A stretch of DNA of 64,000 nucleotides from Sesamum alatum (lineage: Eukaryota > Streptophyta > Magnoliopsida > Lamiales > Pedaliaceae). Shown here piece by piece: positions 22,765-36,479 of this stretch. Each line of letters opens with the position of its first letter. Position 1 is the first letter of the stretch. The DNA lies in NCBI GenBank assembly GCA_034509735.1, contig JACGWO010000006.1:9749001-9813000 (forward strand), given 5' to 3'. The notes below the pieces were generated by a model. The model did not search any database. It was given only the letters and a program-made list of their open reading frames with translations, and was not told where the DNA came from. Made by a program: the position numbers and the translations under genes.

Positions 22765-23250
22765 CTGGATTCACATGATACAACAATTAGAAAGAGAATA
22801 GCATTGGAGAACAACAATATAAAGAAATTTCAAGCAGAAGACAATCTTTTGAAACCATCACAGATCCTAATGTTGAGTTTGCAAAACACACAAAGACCAT
22901 AAATCACGCATTTCTGCAAAGAGAATAATCTTGTGTTGAAGTTTTTCTCACATAATAATGAGGAAATATATAGCCATAGTATAATGAAAATAATACGCTA
23001 TCCATAATACTAATATTTGAACAGTCTGAAATCCAACTATCCATCTACTGCAGGATCTATGAAGTATAGAACCCATATTACCAAAAGTTCACAGATTAGA
23101 ACAATAATAGTCCACATGGCAAAAGGTATGTGCAGTCAGATAAATATTCAATTAAAAGTGATATATCCATACTGATGACAAACTATTAAAAAAAATCGTT
23201 GACTAAATTAAAGGGAATAGATCAACTATACACGATAGAGATATGAATGT

Positions 23251-23313
<63 letters not shown>

Positions 23314-23990
23314 TGTTCGAAAGAAGCACACCGATTTGAATAATGTAACACTCAAGGAATATATATTCCATAAAGAGTAAAGGCTCGATGAAATCTGGCC
23401 ATGTTTTCAGTAGCAAGAAAAGACATAACGACACAACTGTAACTGATCCAACAATCAACTCAAGATGTCATAACTCGAAGCTAACTGAACGGCATGAACA
23501 TTTCCGCATAATGCGATCAAAGAGCATTTCAAGCTAAACTGGAGTTATTGAGGGATCATTAAGTAATGATACATTGGCCGATCTAGAAAATTAGGGGAGA
23601 AACAATCTCAATAGTTTAAAGTAACATAGAAGATGAAAAGACATAAGGAAAAGGATATGGTTTTCACGTCTCAACATCAAAACATAGAACATCAAATACA
23701 TCCTCACCAAGAGGCCGCGACAGGGTACACAGAGGCAAAAAGATGATTAGAGAGGCAAGAAACTACTCCAACAACGGCAAAGAAGACGAACAGATTGTCG
23801 TCTGGAAAAAACAATCCAACCACAGCAATAGGAATCGACCAGGATATCTTCAAGGTTGTGGGAGCATGAAAGACATGAGACTTGGTAATTGGAGATGACT
23901 ATGGTGGGAGGTGGAGAGTGGGGGAGATAAATGAACAACCAAGGGCACTTTGATCGTTATTTGACATAGGAGAGTTAAGAATACATTTAC
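22765..23990. other. Non-coding region upstream of the NIPA9-like fragment
   Basis: No N-terminal NIPA9 exons could be found. Minus-strand sequence near 23710-23940 resembles a 5' untranslated exon (pyrimidine-rich, then CTCTTGGTGAGG, a possible splice donor), but no start codon context supports a gene. An AG-repeat lies at 23251-23311. Confidence 0.3.
23251..23311. repeat. (GA)n microsatellite, about 60 bp
   Basis: Nearly uninterrupted GA dinucleotides with one early AA interruption. A minus-strand open frame through it only encodes a Leu-Ser repeat. Confidence 0.95.
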
Positions 23991-24324
23991 ATAATTAAAC
24001 AATTAATTATTTCAATACAAAATTAACTCATAAGGGTAATTTAGGAAGAATCATAAAAGAAAGAAAACAAGAATCCTATTCATGATTTTAATGATATATA
24101 GATTAATTTCGGATGGGGAAATAATTGTTAAATTAATTCCGAAAGAGAGAAGTGATTAATTCAAGTGTGTTTAAATTAATCACTTGAATAATTGAATTAT
24201 TCATTAAGATCCTATTTGGTAGGAAACTAAAAGCGTTAATTAATTGGATTAATTAAATATTTGAGTTTAGGATTAATTGATCTTAGGACCAAGAATTAAA
24301 TAAGAATTTGATGTGGGCTTGGAA

Positions 24325-24862
24325 TGAATTGATTAGATCAATTCATTACTAATTCAAAGTTAAAGTGTATTTAATTCAAATTGTGTCAAGACTCAAGGGA
24401 CCGCCAAAGGAGCATGGGTCCTACCATACAACGAGGACATTTGACTAGGGCTTAACTAAGGCATCATGAATGTTGCTTAGATAAGCCCTTGACTTGAAAA
24501 CCAACTGCTCGGTCTACAAATAGAGGGAGTGGAAGCCCCCTTCCTGTTGATACTTCAAGTGTGTGTCTTCATTTGTATCTCTTGCTCGCTTGCTTCTCTC
24601 TTCTCTCTAGAGATACTTTCTCTATCATTCAAACTTCAAGAACTTGAGATAGATTCAGGCCTTTTTCTGAGTTTACCTAGAATACTTTCTACGTCATAGA
24701 ATTGTTGTTTTAACACTACTCTTTTGAGTTTCTAGAAAGACTCAAAAAGACACAAGTTGGTATTTTGTGTGTACGTGCTACAGAGAGCATTTTTTTTTCC
24801 TTGTGTTAACAAGCAAGGAACTTTGTTGGAGGTGACATTTTGAAGCTGGGATACTCCATTTC
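24325..24862 (+). repeat. LTR-like dispersed repeat, copy 1
   Basis: Matches 41205-41750 in the same orientation at moderate identity. Shared landmarks include TTACTAATTCAAAGTTAAAG / TTACTAATCTAAAATCAAAG, ATAGAGGGAGTGG / ATAAAGGGAGTG, TTTCTAGAAAGACTCAAA / TTTCTAGCAAGACTCAAA and CACTCCA. The AATAGAGGGAG segment with a TATA-like context suggests an LTR promoter. No internal coding region or partner LTR lies nearby, so it may be a solo or fragmentary LTR. Confidence 0.6.
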
Positions 24863-24930
24863 TCAATGAGGTAGTTATACTCTTTGACATGACATCAACT
24901 AGTTGGTGTGCGAGTGCATGAATAGCCCGG

Positions 24931-25062
24931 TTGACATATGATATGATCTCATTTAATGTTTTGTTTTACCACTTTCATTGCTTATTTACGTCCCGGTTGA
25001 CATATGATATGATCTCATTTAATGTTTTGTTTTACCACTTTCATTGCTTATTTACGTCCCGA
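24931..25062. repeat. Perfect 66-bp tandem duplication
   Basis: Two head-to-tail copies (24931-24996 and 24997-25062) beginning TTGACATATGATATGATCTC and ending TTTACGTCCCG. They differ only at the last base, so the duplication is recent compared with its surroundings. Confidence 0.95.
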
Positions 25063-25600
25063 GCTTGTACCTATTCCCTCAACATCCATGTAGGTAAGGA
25101 TACTGGTAGGGCTGGTGGAGTCGTTGTACGTTGGCCTCGAATGGCCATAGTGATCATTTGGTGGAGTTGGTCCAGGAGGAGTGGGAGCATCCTCCCAGAT
25201 GAGGTTTCCTAAGAGGTGTTGGTTCAAGTAGGGGCTAGGGGGGCCATCTCCATCCTTCCATCCCGAGGTGGGGGCACAAAGGGGTTCCATCCGTAGGCGG
25301 GATGTTTTTGTTGGCCACAACTTGCAGATCAGCCCCATCATGTATCTCATTTCCTATCTTCCTTGCATCCATTATTCACACATCTTAGTTTTATATTCCC
25401 ACATATGGCGTCAATTGATGTGAGCAAATAAGCTCGAGTCTAATAATTTGAACAAGATGGTTGGACTTTCACAAACTTCATGGACTAGAACCTGCACAAA
25501 ACCGTTTACCCTGCGATGCCCAACTCAGAAATGGATCGGAGTCAGAAATTAGCAAAAGGAAGTAGTAGAAATTGACAGAGTCCAGTGTGCTTGAGTGTGA
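25063..25600. other. Unassigned sequence before the LINE remnant
   Basis: Moderate GC with overlapping frames on both strands around 25048-25350 that show no recognisable protein. It may belong to the same LINE, but I cannot show it. Confidence 0.25.
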
Positions 25601-25639
25601 AATTTTCAATTCATCCCTCAACCAAGTACTGTGCATCTG

Positions 25640-25990
25640 CTAGTTGTCAGTGAGCCCATCCACCAGCATACGGAGGATTGGAATAGGCCATTGGTGGAAG
25701 CTATTTTCTGACCCTTGGAATGCTATCTCATATCGAGTAGACAGGATAATCATGATATAAGGATCTGGCCTCGTACCAGGGATGGTTGTTTCTCAGTTCG
25801 GAGTGCTTACCATGTTGCCCTTACTCTGGATGAGATGCAGGACGTAGGTAGCCGCATCTGAAACACCCAAACCAGTCGGAATTTCCTATGGATAGAAATG
25901 TGCCCAACAAGATTAAAATCTTCATTTACAATTGTTGCAAGAATGCCATCCCAACTGTTGTGAATCCGCGCACTCGTCTGCATAGTTGTA
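25640..25990 (+). pseudogene. LINE-type retrotransposon remnant (zf-RVT region)
   Basis: The plus strand reads GCFSVRSAYHVALTLDEM and, after a frame change, RNFLW then VPNKIKIFIYNCCKNAIPT. This is the pattern found after the reverse transcriptase of plant L1-type elements. Stops and shifts make it a relic. RT motifs and a poly-A tail were not found. Confidence 0.7.
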
Positions 25991-26660
25991 ATTTTATAAA
26001 AAATAATAAATGTTTATATATTTTAACCTAACAGCACGAGAAGACAGTAAGTGTATATATATTTTAACCTAACAGCTCGAGTGTTATGTAATTTACCCTT
26101 TCAATCCAACATATTCTCTTTCTTATATTTATTTCTAACTTGAAATTTCAAAATTGAACATCCATACCGATTTTTCACCAACGCCAAGTTACAGTATTTT
26201 CCTCATAAACCACTCAAAATTAATTAAAAAAAACATATCCAAAGAGATCTCATTTCCAAGTTAAAATAAAGAACACAAAAATCAAACTAGAGGCAAAGAG
26301 GACGTAGAGAAAAGTTAAATGTACAAGTGTACAAATATTGTGTCTACGTACATACGCCCAGAAATGTGAAAGAGTTATTAAGACCATTTCAACACGAAAT
26401 GGGAAAACCTTCAGTGCAATATTGGTACATTCTTAATTATCTCATACCTAATTCAAATTGATTATGAAAGATTAGACAGCTATAATTGTGCACGTTTTTT
26501 GTTTAATGTATTAAGCACAGAGACTATACATATTATGCAACACTCGTTTCCGATAGTGACGAAAACTACAATTACCACACACTTCGATGAAAATCAATCT
26601 AACATGGTTCGTGTCCAATTTATGTGCAGTTACTAAAAGTTGTTCCTAACAAGTTTAAAC
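25991..26660. other. Region downstream of TONNEAU2
   Basis: AT-rich. It contains two near-copies of TATATATTTTAACCTAACAG about 39 bases apart (around 26014-26080). The part next to 26660 should hold the 3' untranslated region of the minus-strand gene, but no clear polyadenylation signal could be fixed. Confidence 0.4.
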
Positions 26661-29600
26661 CTACTGTTCCTCTTCTGGCTCTTCCTCTTCCTGGAGAAGG
26701 TTTTCTCTGTTGTCATGTGCCCAGAAACCCCGTACGTCTATAAGCATACTTGCAACGGTCCCACCCTGTTTGCAAGAAAGCAGATCGGCCAGTGTTATTG
26801 TCAACGGGTCGGCTGGTTTCACCATATCCCAGATTTCATCCCTTACATCCTCAATACACAGCTCATAGTTACCCCCCTCGATCCATTTCTGGTGGACATC
26901 CCTGTTTCGTCATGGGGAAATTATCCGGTGTCAGTATCATCTGAATAGAGATTTCTACAGCATTTAAAATTTTGACAAAATAAATTCTTGGATAAGGCCC
27001 AAATGTGTATGTATCTGGCAACTTGAGACATGTGGATCTTGCTCAAGAACCACAAGCAGGAATTTGCAGAAGCTTTTTGTTGGAAGATTGCATCAGGAAA
27101 CATCAAAAAACTCTTGATGTCACCCTTCTTTACTTCCATACTAAGTTTGATTAACATGATAAAAAGTAAGAATAAATTTCAAACACAGTATTACATGCAT
27201 CAGGTAAAAGGAAGCATTTTTAACCCAAACCTGAACAATGTATGGATATCCGCAGTTGTGAGGAACCCCCTTCCATGAAGATCGAGACAGCGAAACAAAT
27301 ATGTCAATCCTTCTGGAGTGTCTTTGTTCTCTAGAGCTAGAACAAAGTCGAGAAAACTCTCAAAATCCATTTCCCGAGCATTACCACCTCCACTTTTCCC
27401 CCGTCGGACATGCTCGTCAAACACTGTATATAATCATAAACAACAAAAATAGGCAGTCAACTCTTGCAAAATGACAACAAGATTTAGTGTAGAACTGCAG
27501 ATGGGGAACGGACGTATTGCAAGTAACGCTCCATACAGCAGAGTCGGTGAACTATTTCTTTTGCCCAAATTGACAACAGGACAGGTATGGAAGCTCATAT
27601 AGTACACTAAAGCAGAATTCATTGATTTGACCTACTTCAGGTATGCGGACAAGGAATCTCACTAGTCACTAGTCATTCCTGGTCTTGGGGGGTGAGAGAT
27701 TTGACTCACATGGATGATGTAGTCTATGTGCACCCTCTATCCCATACTTTTGGATATCTCGAAATATCCAATTTTATAGTTAAGAATTCTCTTTAAGAAT
27801 ACCCTCACATTCAAAGAAATATCGCAAGAAATTAGACTCTTAACCACTATTTTTGAGGACATTAGTATAACCATCCACAAAACATTCAATTTCAACTCTC
27901 ATCTAAAAGTCCGTGTCGAGTCAAATCGGATACTTGGATTCAGGTAGAGGGGATACAAAAATTTTGGGATATACCCAATGAACGACAGACCGACGTGATC
28001 TGGAGGACCTGCTTCCAGGTCGAGCCCCCCTCCCCCCCCCCCCCCCTCCCTCCCCTCTCATCTCTATATATCCAAGGAACACATCCCAACTGTGTGAATA
28101 AATACATGCAGAAGGACAAATCTTACCAACAATTCTATTCAACAAGGGGATACGTTATTTTGAATTAATGACAACAATATTGTTTACCCCAAAATTGATT
28201 ATGGGGCTGTGTAGCTGTCTTCATTGGTTACGAATAATTTACATGAGTTTAACTGTAACAACCTGATACCCATAAGCAGACTGCAAACAAAATAAAAATT
28301 AGGCAGTGATTTTTGGAGCAGGACTTGAAAGACAAACCGCAAGACACATACACATAGAGGAAAGAGGAAGGAGAAACAAAAATAAAAACATTTACAAAGC
28401 ATAGGATGGGACAATATCTGGGAGCAGTTCGAAGTAATAATACATGAAGGAAATTTTCACTTCGTACCATTACTAAACCAATCTGAAAGTCAATGGCTTG
28501 TAAATGAATAAAATATCAAGGAAGCTCTACTGGCCACGCCATTTAACAAGAGATTCTGGACAGATTATTTAGTTGTTCGAAGTTCTCACATACTCCTCCA
28601 TTCCAAAAGGTGGCCCTACTAAGATCTGAGATAAAAGTTTAAAAGCAAAGGTTTCGTGTATTTTTTCAGTCTTACCCTTAAAAGAAGTGGTTGATAATCA
28701 ATGGTTATTATTTAATGGAAAGGAGTAGTTTTCCGTGACAACTAATATTTTACAGAGATAAGAGTCTTATCTTGGAACAACACGGGAAAGAAGCAAATAT
28801 ATTTGGAGCAGAGAAAGTATCATTTCCATTTGGAAGAATTTGATTTTAAGGCTCAATGCTTGAAACAGGCTTTGTTTAGAGATAAATAAGAGGGCTTCAC
28901 GTGAGTTGGAGAACACATTAGAGAGAATTAGAACCACGTTTCTTCTTATCTTCTCTTTTTTATGGTGGATGTGATCCATCCCTGAGCTGTGACTGGCGGA
29001 CTATATAGTCCTTAATCCAAAGAAATGATAGTAGAGGCCCACAAACCTCTTATTCCTGGGGAGTTCTCCCATTATGCTGTTCATAGAACTTCATTTGAGG
29101 CCAAAAGAAATTATTTTAAATGGGAACTATGGTGATATAAGTAGTTCCTGAATAAGATGTGCAATATAAATTTTTTCAATGAATATGAAATGGACACTTA
29201 AAAAAAAATAGCAACAATATAACTGATATTGCAAACAGTAGAGAAGACAGAAGAGCATCCAGAAAATGGAATATAGGGCAAACTCAATTGCAATTCCAAG
29301 CAACCGCTAGAAATATCAGTGAGCTGTTGTTTAGCAAATTTCCAAGAGAGGGGTAGAGAGTCGGTTATACCTCTTTCAATAAAAATATCAGTCAATGTCC
29401 CATCTGCATAATCTCGAAGCTCCTGTTTGCTCAGAGTTCCATTCATATCCTTATCAAGAGCAAGGAACATATCTGTATATACAGGTTCTACCAGTTACAA
29501 ACTAAAGCGGCAAAAACTTACAAAAATCAGGAAAACAAATCATATATAGGCATGAATCATTTCCCAACCTCCAGAAACACAGGCAAAATAAAAGTAAAAA

Positions 29601-32600
29601 TACCAGATATCGCAAACATTGCAAGGTTCAGTTTGAGTTTTTGAAGTAGATAATAGGAGAAAATTCATCTTCATCCCTAAAGCTTCACTTCATTTTCAAA
29701 AGCTGATCTACACTTTCAAATTTTGTTAATACTGTAGAGCTGCAAATTCCACCATTCCAATAGAATTTTCGGAAAAGAAGCTTGTTATAGGTAGAACTAC
29801 ACAAGTGTCCTAGTGTTAAATGATAATGCATTCCCAAATATCCAATTTCATCTATAATCCAGTTGCAAGTTAGTCCTTATGATTATCTGATAACATGATC
29901 CCATAACCCATATTAATACAGTGCATTAGTGATGTTTTGAGTACACTGTCACAAATTATGTACAACACAGGTAATTCATATTTCTCAATAAATTAAATTA
30001 TAATAATAAAAAATAAATTTATAAATAAAAGTATTTTAACTAAAACTTAATAGGTGATTAATAAATAAAGATGTCATTTATACAAAGTGCACAGCATCTC
30101 ATTAAAATAAAAAACTATTTTTTATTCCACTTTACTTATTAAATTTTTATAATATGATTTTTTTTTCACGGACAATATATGTATCCTTTTCTGTATGAGC
30201 ATATGTCAATGCATATAACTAAACTTGGGTTGAGGCAATTATATACATACACAATACACAATGATTAAGACTGGGAAATTAAAAATATATAGTGATTGAT
30301 TTTTAGATATTGAGAAGTAAAGCAAACAAAATTTTAAAATGTACATCCAGCATATACTTTACAATATAAAAATATATTAGAGAAGAGTAACATATTATTT
30401 AATTTCTATTGATGCTTCTTAATTGTAGTTTAATGCTTGGTGCCAAGCATTTTTTTCAATAAGGTTCTCATATTCTCAATAAATTTATTAAGGGGGAGTT
30501 CCCTAGAGTAACTAGTGTGGTTGACAAATAGAATTGCCTAAGATACCTCAACTATACTTGTTTCTTCTACAAACACCAATCCTTTTTGATTAATTGTTTT
30601 ATTAATTATTTTTCATTCATATACATTTAAAATTTATTAATATTCATATACATTTAAAATTTATTCATTTTATTAGTTGTAATCAGTTATTCATTTTATC
30701 TTAATCTTTTTTCATTCAATTAAATAAATACAACAAAAAGATTAAATAATACACACACATTTGGTGTAGTTTAATCTCTAGTTCTCAATAAATGTTAATC
30801 TTACCTTGATGATCACATAACAAGAACAAACAACAAACAAACCATGAAAGTATTATTTTGTTTCTCTCTTTCACTTAAATCTTTTAGATTCTTTTATCTT
30901 ATTGATTAGCACTAAATAAAATAAAGCATGAAGAGAAATACAATATTTTATCACTCCTATCCAAGTTTATTTTAAGTTTTATTTTTTCTTTCAACTATAA
31001 ATATAAATATTTTTTTAATATAGTTTATTCAATTTTTTAAGTTTGTATTATAACAATTATAAAATTTATTACATGAAAATCAGATTAGCCAAAAGATATT
31101 CATTAAAATATCATAATACAAAGAAGTAGAATTATTAAAAAAATTTATTGTTAGATTAAGTTGAAAAGAAATCGAGATCTATATTATCATGTACGTAGCA
31201 CTTTAAATGCATAACATAAGACCAAATCAAGTAATTACATATGCTAAAATTTGATCAATGCAATTTCGCCAACCATGGTGGTTACTCTAGGGGCCTCCCC
31301 TAATAAATAGTATATTAAGTATAAACTATGCAGCAAATCACATTAAGTAAAAACTATGAGGTTATCCATGTATCCACCCCCCACCCCCATATTTTGGACA
31401 CATGTAGCATTCTAGATAACGCCATCAAATATTCTTCCAACGGATACATTACATATAAAAATTTGAATCTAACCCTGCTATACAAATTTAAATAGTACAA
31501 TTTTAATTTTAACAAACCTTTAAATAAAGAGCATCTTCTCCCACTTAAAATAATTTACTAATTAACATTACCTACATCTGTAATTTTTATATTGTCACTA
31601 AGGAATTGCATGTCTTTTATACAGGTAAGACTAAGCGCTTTGCAAGTTAACCATTCTAATCAGAAAAGGAAAAGGAAAAGGAAAACTAACATTAACTATA
31701 CTACAAAGGGCTCAACTGGTTGAGTAATTTATTAACGATATATTACAAATCCTTTGAGAAGAAGTATGCACAGAAACATAATTAGAAAATAACTAAGAAG
31801 CACATAGATGGTAATATACTGAAATTAATAAACAGGAGATAAAAATCAGAACATAAACTCATATAAATTGGATAAGAGATTATTTTCATACAAATACAAA
31901 ATATAATATAAGGGACAACCGGACAATAAGAAGAAAAGGCCAACAAGGCAAATATTAGCCAAAATCATACCAAAACAAACGATGGAGTTAGCATATTCTT
32001 TCTGTACCCGAAGTCAAACTCTCTTTTGATTCAGATTGAAGTTCTAGATGAGTTGAAAAAAGTGGAAGGTTAGTTTATTTACATTATTGCCCTTAAGAGT
32101 AATGATCAAGAGACACTGGTGCCACATACTTTACTGAGAGATTAGCTATGGACAAATATTTATATTTTAGGAATTGGATGCTTATATTGGGATGTCGAAA
32201 AGGAAATAAGACATAATTTTGGGACTGACATATAAAAATAGAACCTCAGGTATGATTGTGCCACCAAAGGGAAATTAAGGATGCATATGAACTTTTCTAT
32301 AAAAAATGACTTTGTTAAAATACTATAAAGGCCTATAATATTGAGAATTCTTGCCAGAATGTGAATGGATGGACAACATTGAGAATTTCAGAACTTTTAG
32401 GATGACTCTGAAAAATGAGTTGAAATTTTAGTGGCAAAAATGAACTCCTCTAGATAGTAAAAGAACAAGGCATAAATAACAACTTAAATGCTCTATAATA
32501 TCTGCAGCATTTACACTTATGCAATACAGCAGACAGAGACACACACAGAAATATTAAGGGAAAAACCTAAGTAAATTTGAAGAACTGACCACATATGCGT

Positions 32601-35600
32601 TGAGCAGATGTCAGCGAAAACCAGTTTTCAGCTTGTTCAGTATCTGTAGCTTCTTCCTCGCTTTCCTAGCGTACATGAATGAACACAAAATAATATTCCA
32701 AAACCAAAATGAATGTAAGTATAAGCAACAGACCAACCAAAGAAGTTCAGCTGCAGCATGCAGCATAAGGGGAAAGAATTGAAAGACAAATATCTGAGAT
32801 GTGAAAATGAATTCCACAACAAATTGGCTAGTGATTGAAGTGCAGCTTTGTACTAAGGAACTTAGTCCTCAAAATCGGAATTAAAACAAGCTCACATCAA
32901 ACTTGAATACATAGATGAAAGAGAGGTGATTATTGAGCTATTACATTTCATCTGTCATGTATTCAATAAGAAATACCTGGTGTAGTTCCATTAGCTCCTG
33001 GAGACAATTACTAAGCAGGACTTTCTTTATGCATGCCTTTCCTGTTATTAACAAATAGTTTTTAGGCTCAATTGTAAACAAAATGGCAACACTTCAGTGC
33101 AACCTAAGTACTGAACTAAATGCCAACCTCGTTTATGTGGATCGCAAAAGAAAAAGAATTTGTGTGCGGCTATGCGACAATACATCTGAACAAAAGCTGC
33201 AGGCATGTCTCTTAGTTGTGCCAAATTGGGAATCAGACCTCTTATATAGGATTCCATTTCCTATTTCAAAGAAGAGAAAAAGAAAAAAGAAATTAGCACA
33301 TTTGAGGTCATCGTCAAGCAGCTACCCCTCCAATGTCCCCACAACCATTTGCAGTATCAAAGGGTCAGAACTAGAATTAACATACATGAGGTTGGAGGAA
33401 GCCATCAGAATCCTCATCAAGCTCACTCATATCGATTCTGGCTTGAGTAAGTGAAACCTGAAGCATAATGAAGCAGTACTAAATTACAGTAAATTTTTGG
33501 ATTCAATGCAACTTTAGAACATCCCATCCTCTCATTTACAAATAGCATCTACTGATCAATCCACCTTGAAACAGACTTTCTACTAAAAGTATTTCATAGT
33601 AACAAGTACTTCCTATAATCTGAATGGTGACAGCACTTGTGGACAGCAAAGATGAGACTGACAATGTTAGCAAGGTCTTTTAGTAGGATATGATCTTGGG
33701 TCAGTCAATCATATCCAGAGAAATCTGTTAAAATTCTATTTACAGTCTTGGATATCCCATTATGTACCATGCTTGATGTCTAATTTATTATTTATCGTAA
33801 CAGCTATAGATATATTCTTAAATGACTGGATAACTTAACCAATGCATCAATCCAATCACATTTAACCAGCTTTATACGAGGAACAAAACCTGATATATAA
33901 ATTGCTATAGTTTGTTGAATAGGATAAGGATCACAATTAACTATCTAGCATAAACTAAGAGGCAGACAGGGGTATCAATTTTAAAAATTTCTAGAGTTTC
34001 TTATGATACCACTGGATTTTAAAATAAGGAAGAAATATTAACAATGTAAAAAGAGAATTCAATTAACATTCTTGTGGAAGCTTTACTTTTATGGTTAACT
34101 TTATGCCTTCATTTTTAATTCAAATATACCTCATAAGAGGCACTGGGAGGAAGTTACGAAAGAGGGTTCCATACTAAAACAAATAAGCTGCAATTCCGTA
34201 CTAGAAAATCAAAATTTAAGGGGGAACGGGTTGTGTTGTGAGCTGTAGGTGTCAAAGGAGCAGCAGCCTTTACCGTACGCATCACATAGAGATAGAAAGG
34301 TAAGATGGAAATTCTTCCTGATTCATCCTTCTCAAACTTCATGAAATTTGACGGGCTGAAAAAGCGCCGACATTTAAGGCCGATCTGTTCTGTACATACG
34401 GATGCAATGTGGCAGAAGTCTTCATAATTCATCTAAACAATTACAGAGGAAATGCATCTCAGTACAACTTCACTCGACCAGTTATGCAAGCCTCAGATTC
34501 TACAATGTACTGACCTTAAAAACTTATTTATCCAAATATAATGGAACAACTGATACATTCAAAGATATGGAACAAACAGGAGAAAACACTATTAAAACCC
34601 AGTTATAGACTAACTAATTGCCAAATCAAAGTTCATTTAATAGAAGCCATTCAGAAATGAGGATATGAATCCAGTTAAACTATTAGGTGACAGAAACAGT
34701 TTGACATACTGCAAACTGGAGAAGTTTCTATGAAGTTCATCTAATATTTACAGACCATGCAATGATGCATGTTTGATAGATACCTCAGACAACTGGAGAT
34801 TGTGGCATTAAAGTTCTTCAGTATTTGGTGTTTTTGCTTTTTAATAAAAGTCATACAGAATGAGAATCTAGAATTCATGCATCAGAATCAGGTAACAGAA
34901 AACTGTTTGCATGTTATGACATTTTCATACTAAGTGCATCTCTTAGTCAGGAAGTAGATAATGATGCATGTTTTATATATATAATTCAGGAAACTGGAGG
35001 TTTCCCCAGTAAAACTTTGCAGTTTGTTATCCCCTTTTTCTTTTTGGGGACTCTACTTAAATACTTGAATGGACTACATACATATCTTTCACGATGCCAG
35101 CCGTGAACGCTTCTGGATGGAAGAATAAACCAATAAAGAATATGGGAAGTTTCCCCAAACCCACAGCAAATGGAAAGCAATTTCGGCTCATTCAGTAACA
35201 TCAAGTGGTTTAGTTATCATACATGAGCATTTCTTGCTCAGAATTGCAGTAGAACTTTTAATAAAACTGGAGTATATGGGTATCCACAGATCCCAAATAA
35301 TTGATCCCACATGAATACCCCATTAAAATTAGGTAATTACTCCAAGAATGCAATAGACCTTATCTGCATTTTATATGTGAGAACATAAGGACAAGAAAGT
35401 ATTTTATTCTACAGAGTAAGATTTCCACTATGTTTACAGACAAAAGGAACAGCGCGGGAATCGACCTGAAACAAATATGGTGGGTTGTATCAGAAAAATA
35501 AGGTCGGCGGAAGGAAATAAGCAAAAGCTAATAGTTGCATTGCCCTACAAATCACTAGAAATGTAAAATGAACAATGACCTACCTTTTCAGCTCCAGTTG

Positions 35601-36479
35601 CATCATCGATAACGCAATTTTCCCTCAGGCAAACCCACATAGCATCCAGGTCATCAGCATTCAGCAAAAGATCAGATTGTTTCTGATTAGAGAAAACTAT
35701 AAGTTCTAATCATGCCTTTAAAATCAAATCCGAGAAAGCCATTACAGAACATAAGATAAACTTATTGTCTGAATTGTGAACTGGAAGAAAAACAGGATCT
35801 CCCAACTGCACGGCAACCCCCAAAGGTACAGGGGAATTATTTAAACCAAAATTTAGAAAAGGAAGGAAAGACAAAAGGCAGAAAACAAAAGCTCCAAACC
35901 AAAAAACTACTGCACATCTGAATTAGGATGCTCAATGTCAACGATTTTAAGCTAAAGAAATAGGCTTAGCGGAATAAAACCAGATCTACGAGTAGTTAAA
36001 CAAAAAATCACAACCAAATACCTTGAGAAACCGATACTTTGCCAGCCTCTGGACCCTATGACTGATGGAACCTTCTTCAGGTTTCTGAATTAGAACGAAA
36101 AAAAAGTACAAGTGCTCAGGAGAAGAACTACTAAGGGTAATAAAGCACCCAATACAAAATATACCTTCTTGTAGAAGCTCGGAATGGTGCCAGCTTCTGC
36201 GCTCTTTTGTTGCTTCTCCTTAAAAATATCCAGCAAAATTCTTTTGGTCTCTAGTTCTGAATGAAGCAATTACATAATTCTCAAAAAGGGGATTGGATCA
36301 AGATTACTTAGTGTGTGAGCACTCGTCAGTGCATACATACCCATTAGCGCCTCGGATCCGAGGCCGGCACCAGATCCGATATAGCGGCGGAGATTACGAA
36401 CCCAAAGCATGGAAGAGGCCGAAGGGATTTTCCTCTGTGCCGATGCCTCGCCGTCACTAGACCCGCTATACATTTCCAA
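26661..36479 (-). CDS. TON2: TONNEAU2/FASS, PP2A B'' regulatory subunit
   Basis: Regulatory subunit that targets protein phosphatase 2A to cortical microtubule nucleation sites and is needed for the preprophase band and division-plane control in plants. Twelve coding exons, all with GT-AG introns and frame-compatible joins: 36341-36479, 36165-36256, 36022-36084, 35584-35682, 34274-34432, 33386-33457, 33128-33260, 32977-33041, 32590-32665, 29371-29472, 27231-27423, 26661-26901. Together they give 477 residues, against about 480 in the family. Landmarks are SSMLWVRNLRRYIGSGAGLG in exon 1, FFSPSNFMKFEKDESGR in exon 5, two EF-hand loops (DEDSDGFLQPHE ~198-209; DKDMNGTLSKQE ~306-317) and an acidic C-terminus. 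The start is the Met at 36479; the next Met, two codons on (36473), fits the Arabidopsis start better. No frame defects. Intron 9 (3.1 kb) holds AT-rich repeat DNA. Confidence 0.96.
28593..28817. mobile_element. Stowaway-like MITE in TON2 intron 10
   Basis: Left end CTCCTCCATTCCAAAA and right end, in reverse complement, CTTTCTCTGCTCCAAAT resemble the CTCCCTCCGTCCCAAA termini of Stowaway (Tc1/mariner-derived) elements. TA flanks both sides (28591-28592, 28818-28819). The arms are diverged, so the call is moderate. Confidence 0.5.
30000..31620. repeat. AT-rich repeat-derived block in TON2 intron 9
   Basis: Very AT-rich and without coding potential. The part at 31036-31265 is a diverged copy of 37745-37985 (shared text: TTTAAGTTTGTAT, CATAACATAAGACCAA / CAGAACATAAGACCAA, ATATGCTAAAATTTGAT). 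Most of the intron's excess length comes from this block, so it is probably an old insertion. Confidence 0.55.

Noticed and set aside
23222..23458. 78-codon minus-strand ORF
   Set aside because: It ends in a Leu-Ser run encoded by the GA microsatellite; the rest shows no known family.
25048..25350. 100-codon minus-strand ORF rich in Pro and Thr
   Set aside because: It overlaps the 66-bp duplication and has no recognisable motif; an opposite frame is open as well.
26640..26948. 102-codon plus-strand ORF
   Set aside because: It is antisense to the last TON2 exon, whose reading on the minus strand is fully supported.
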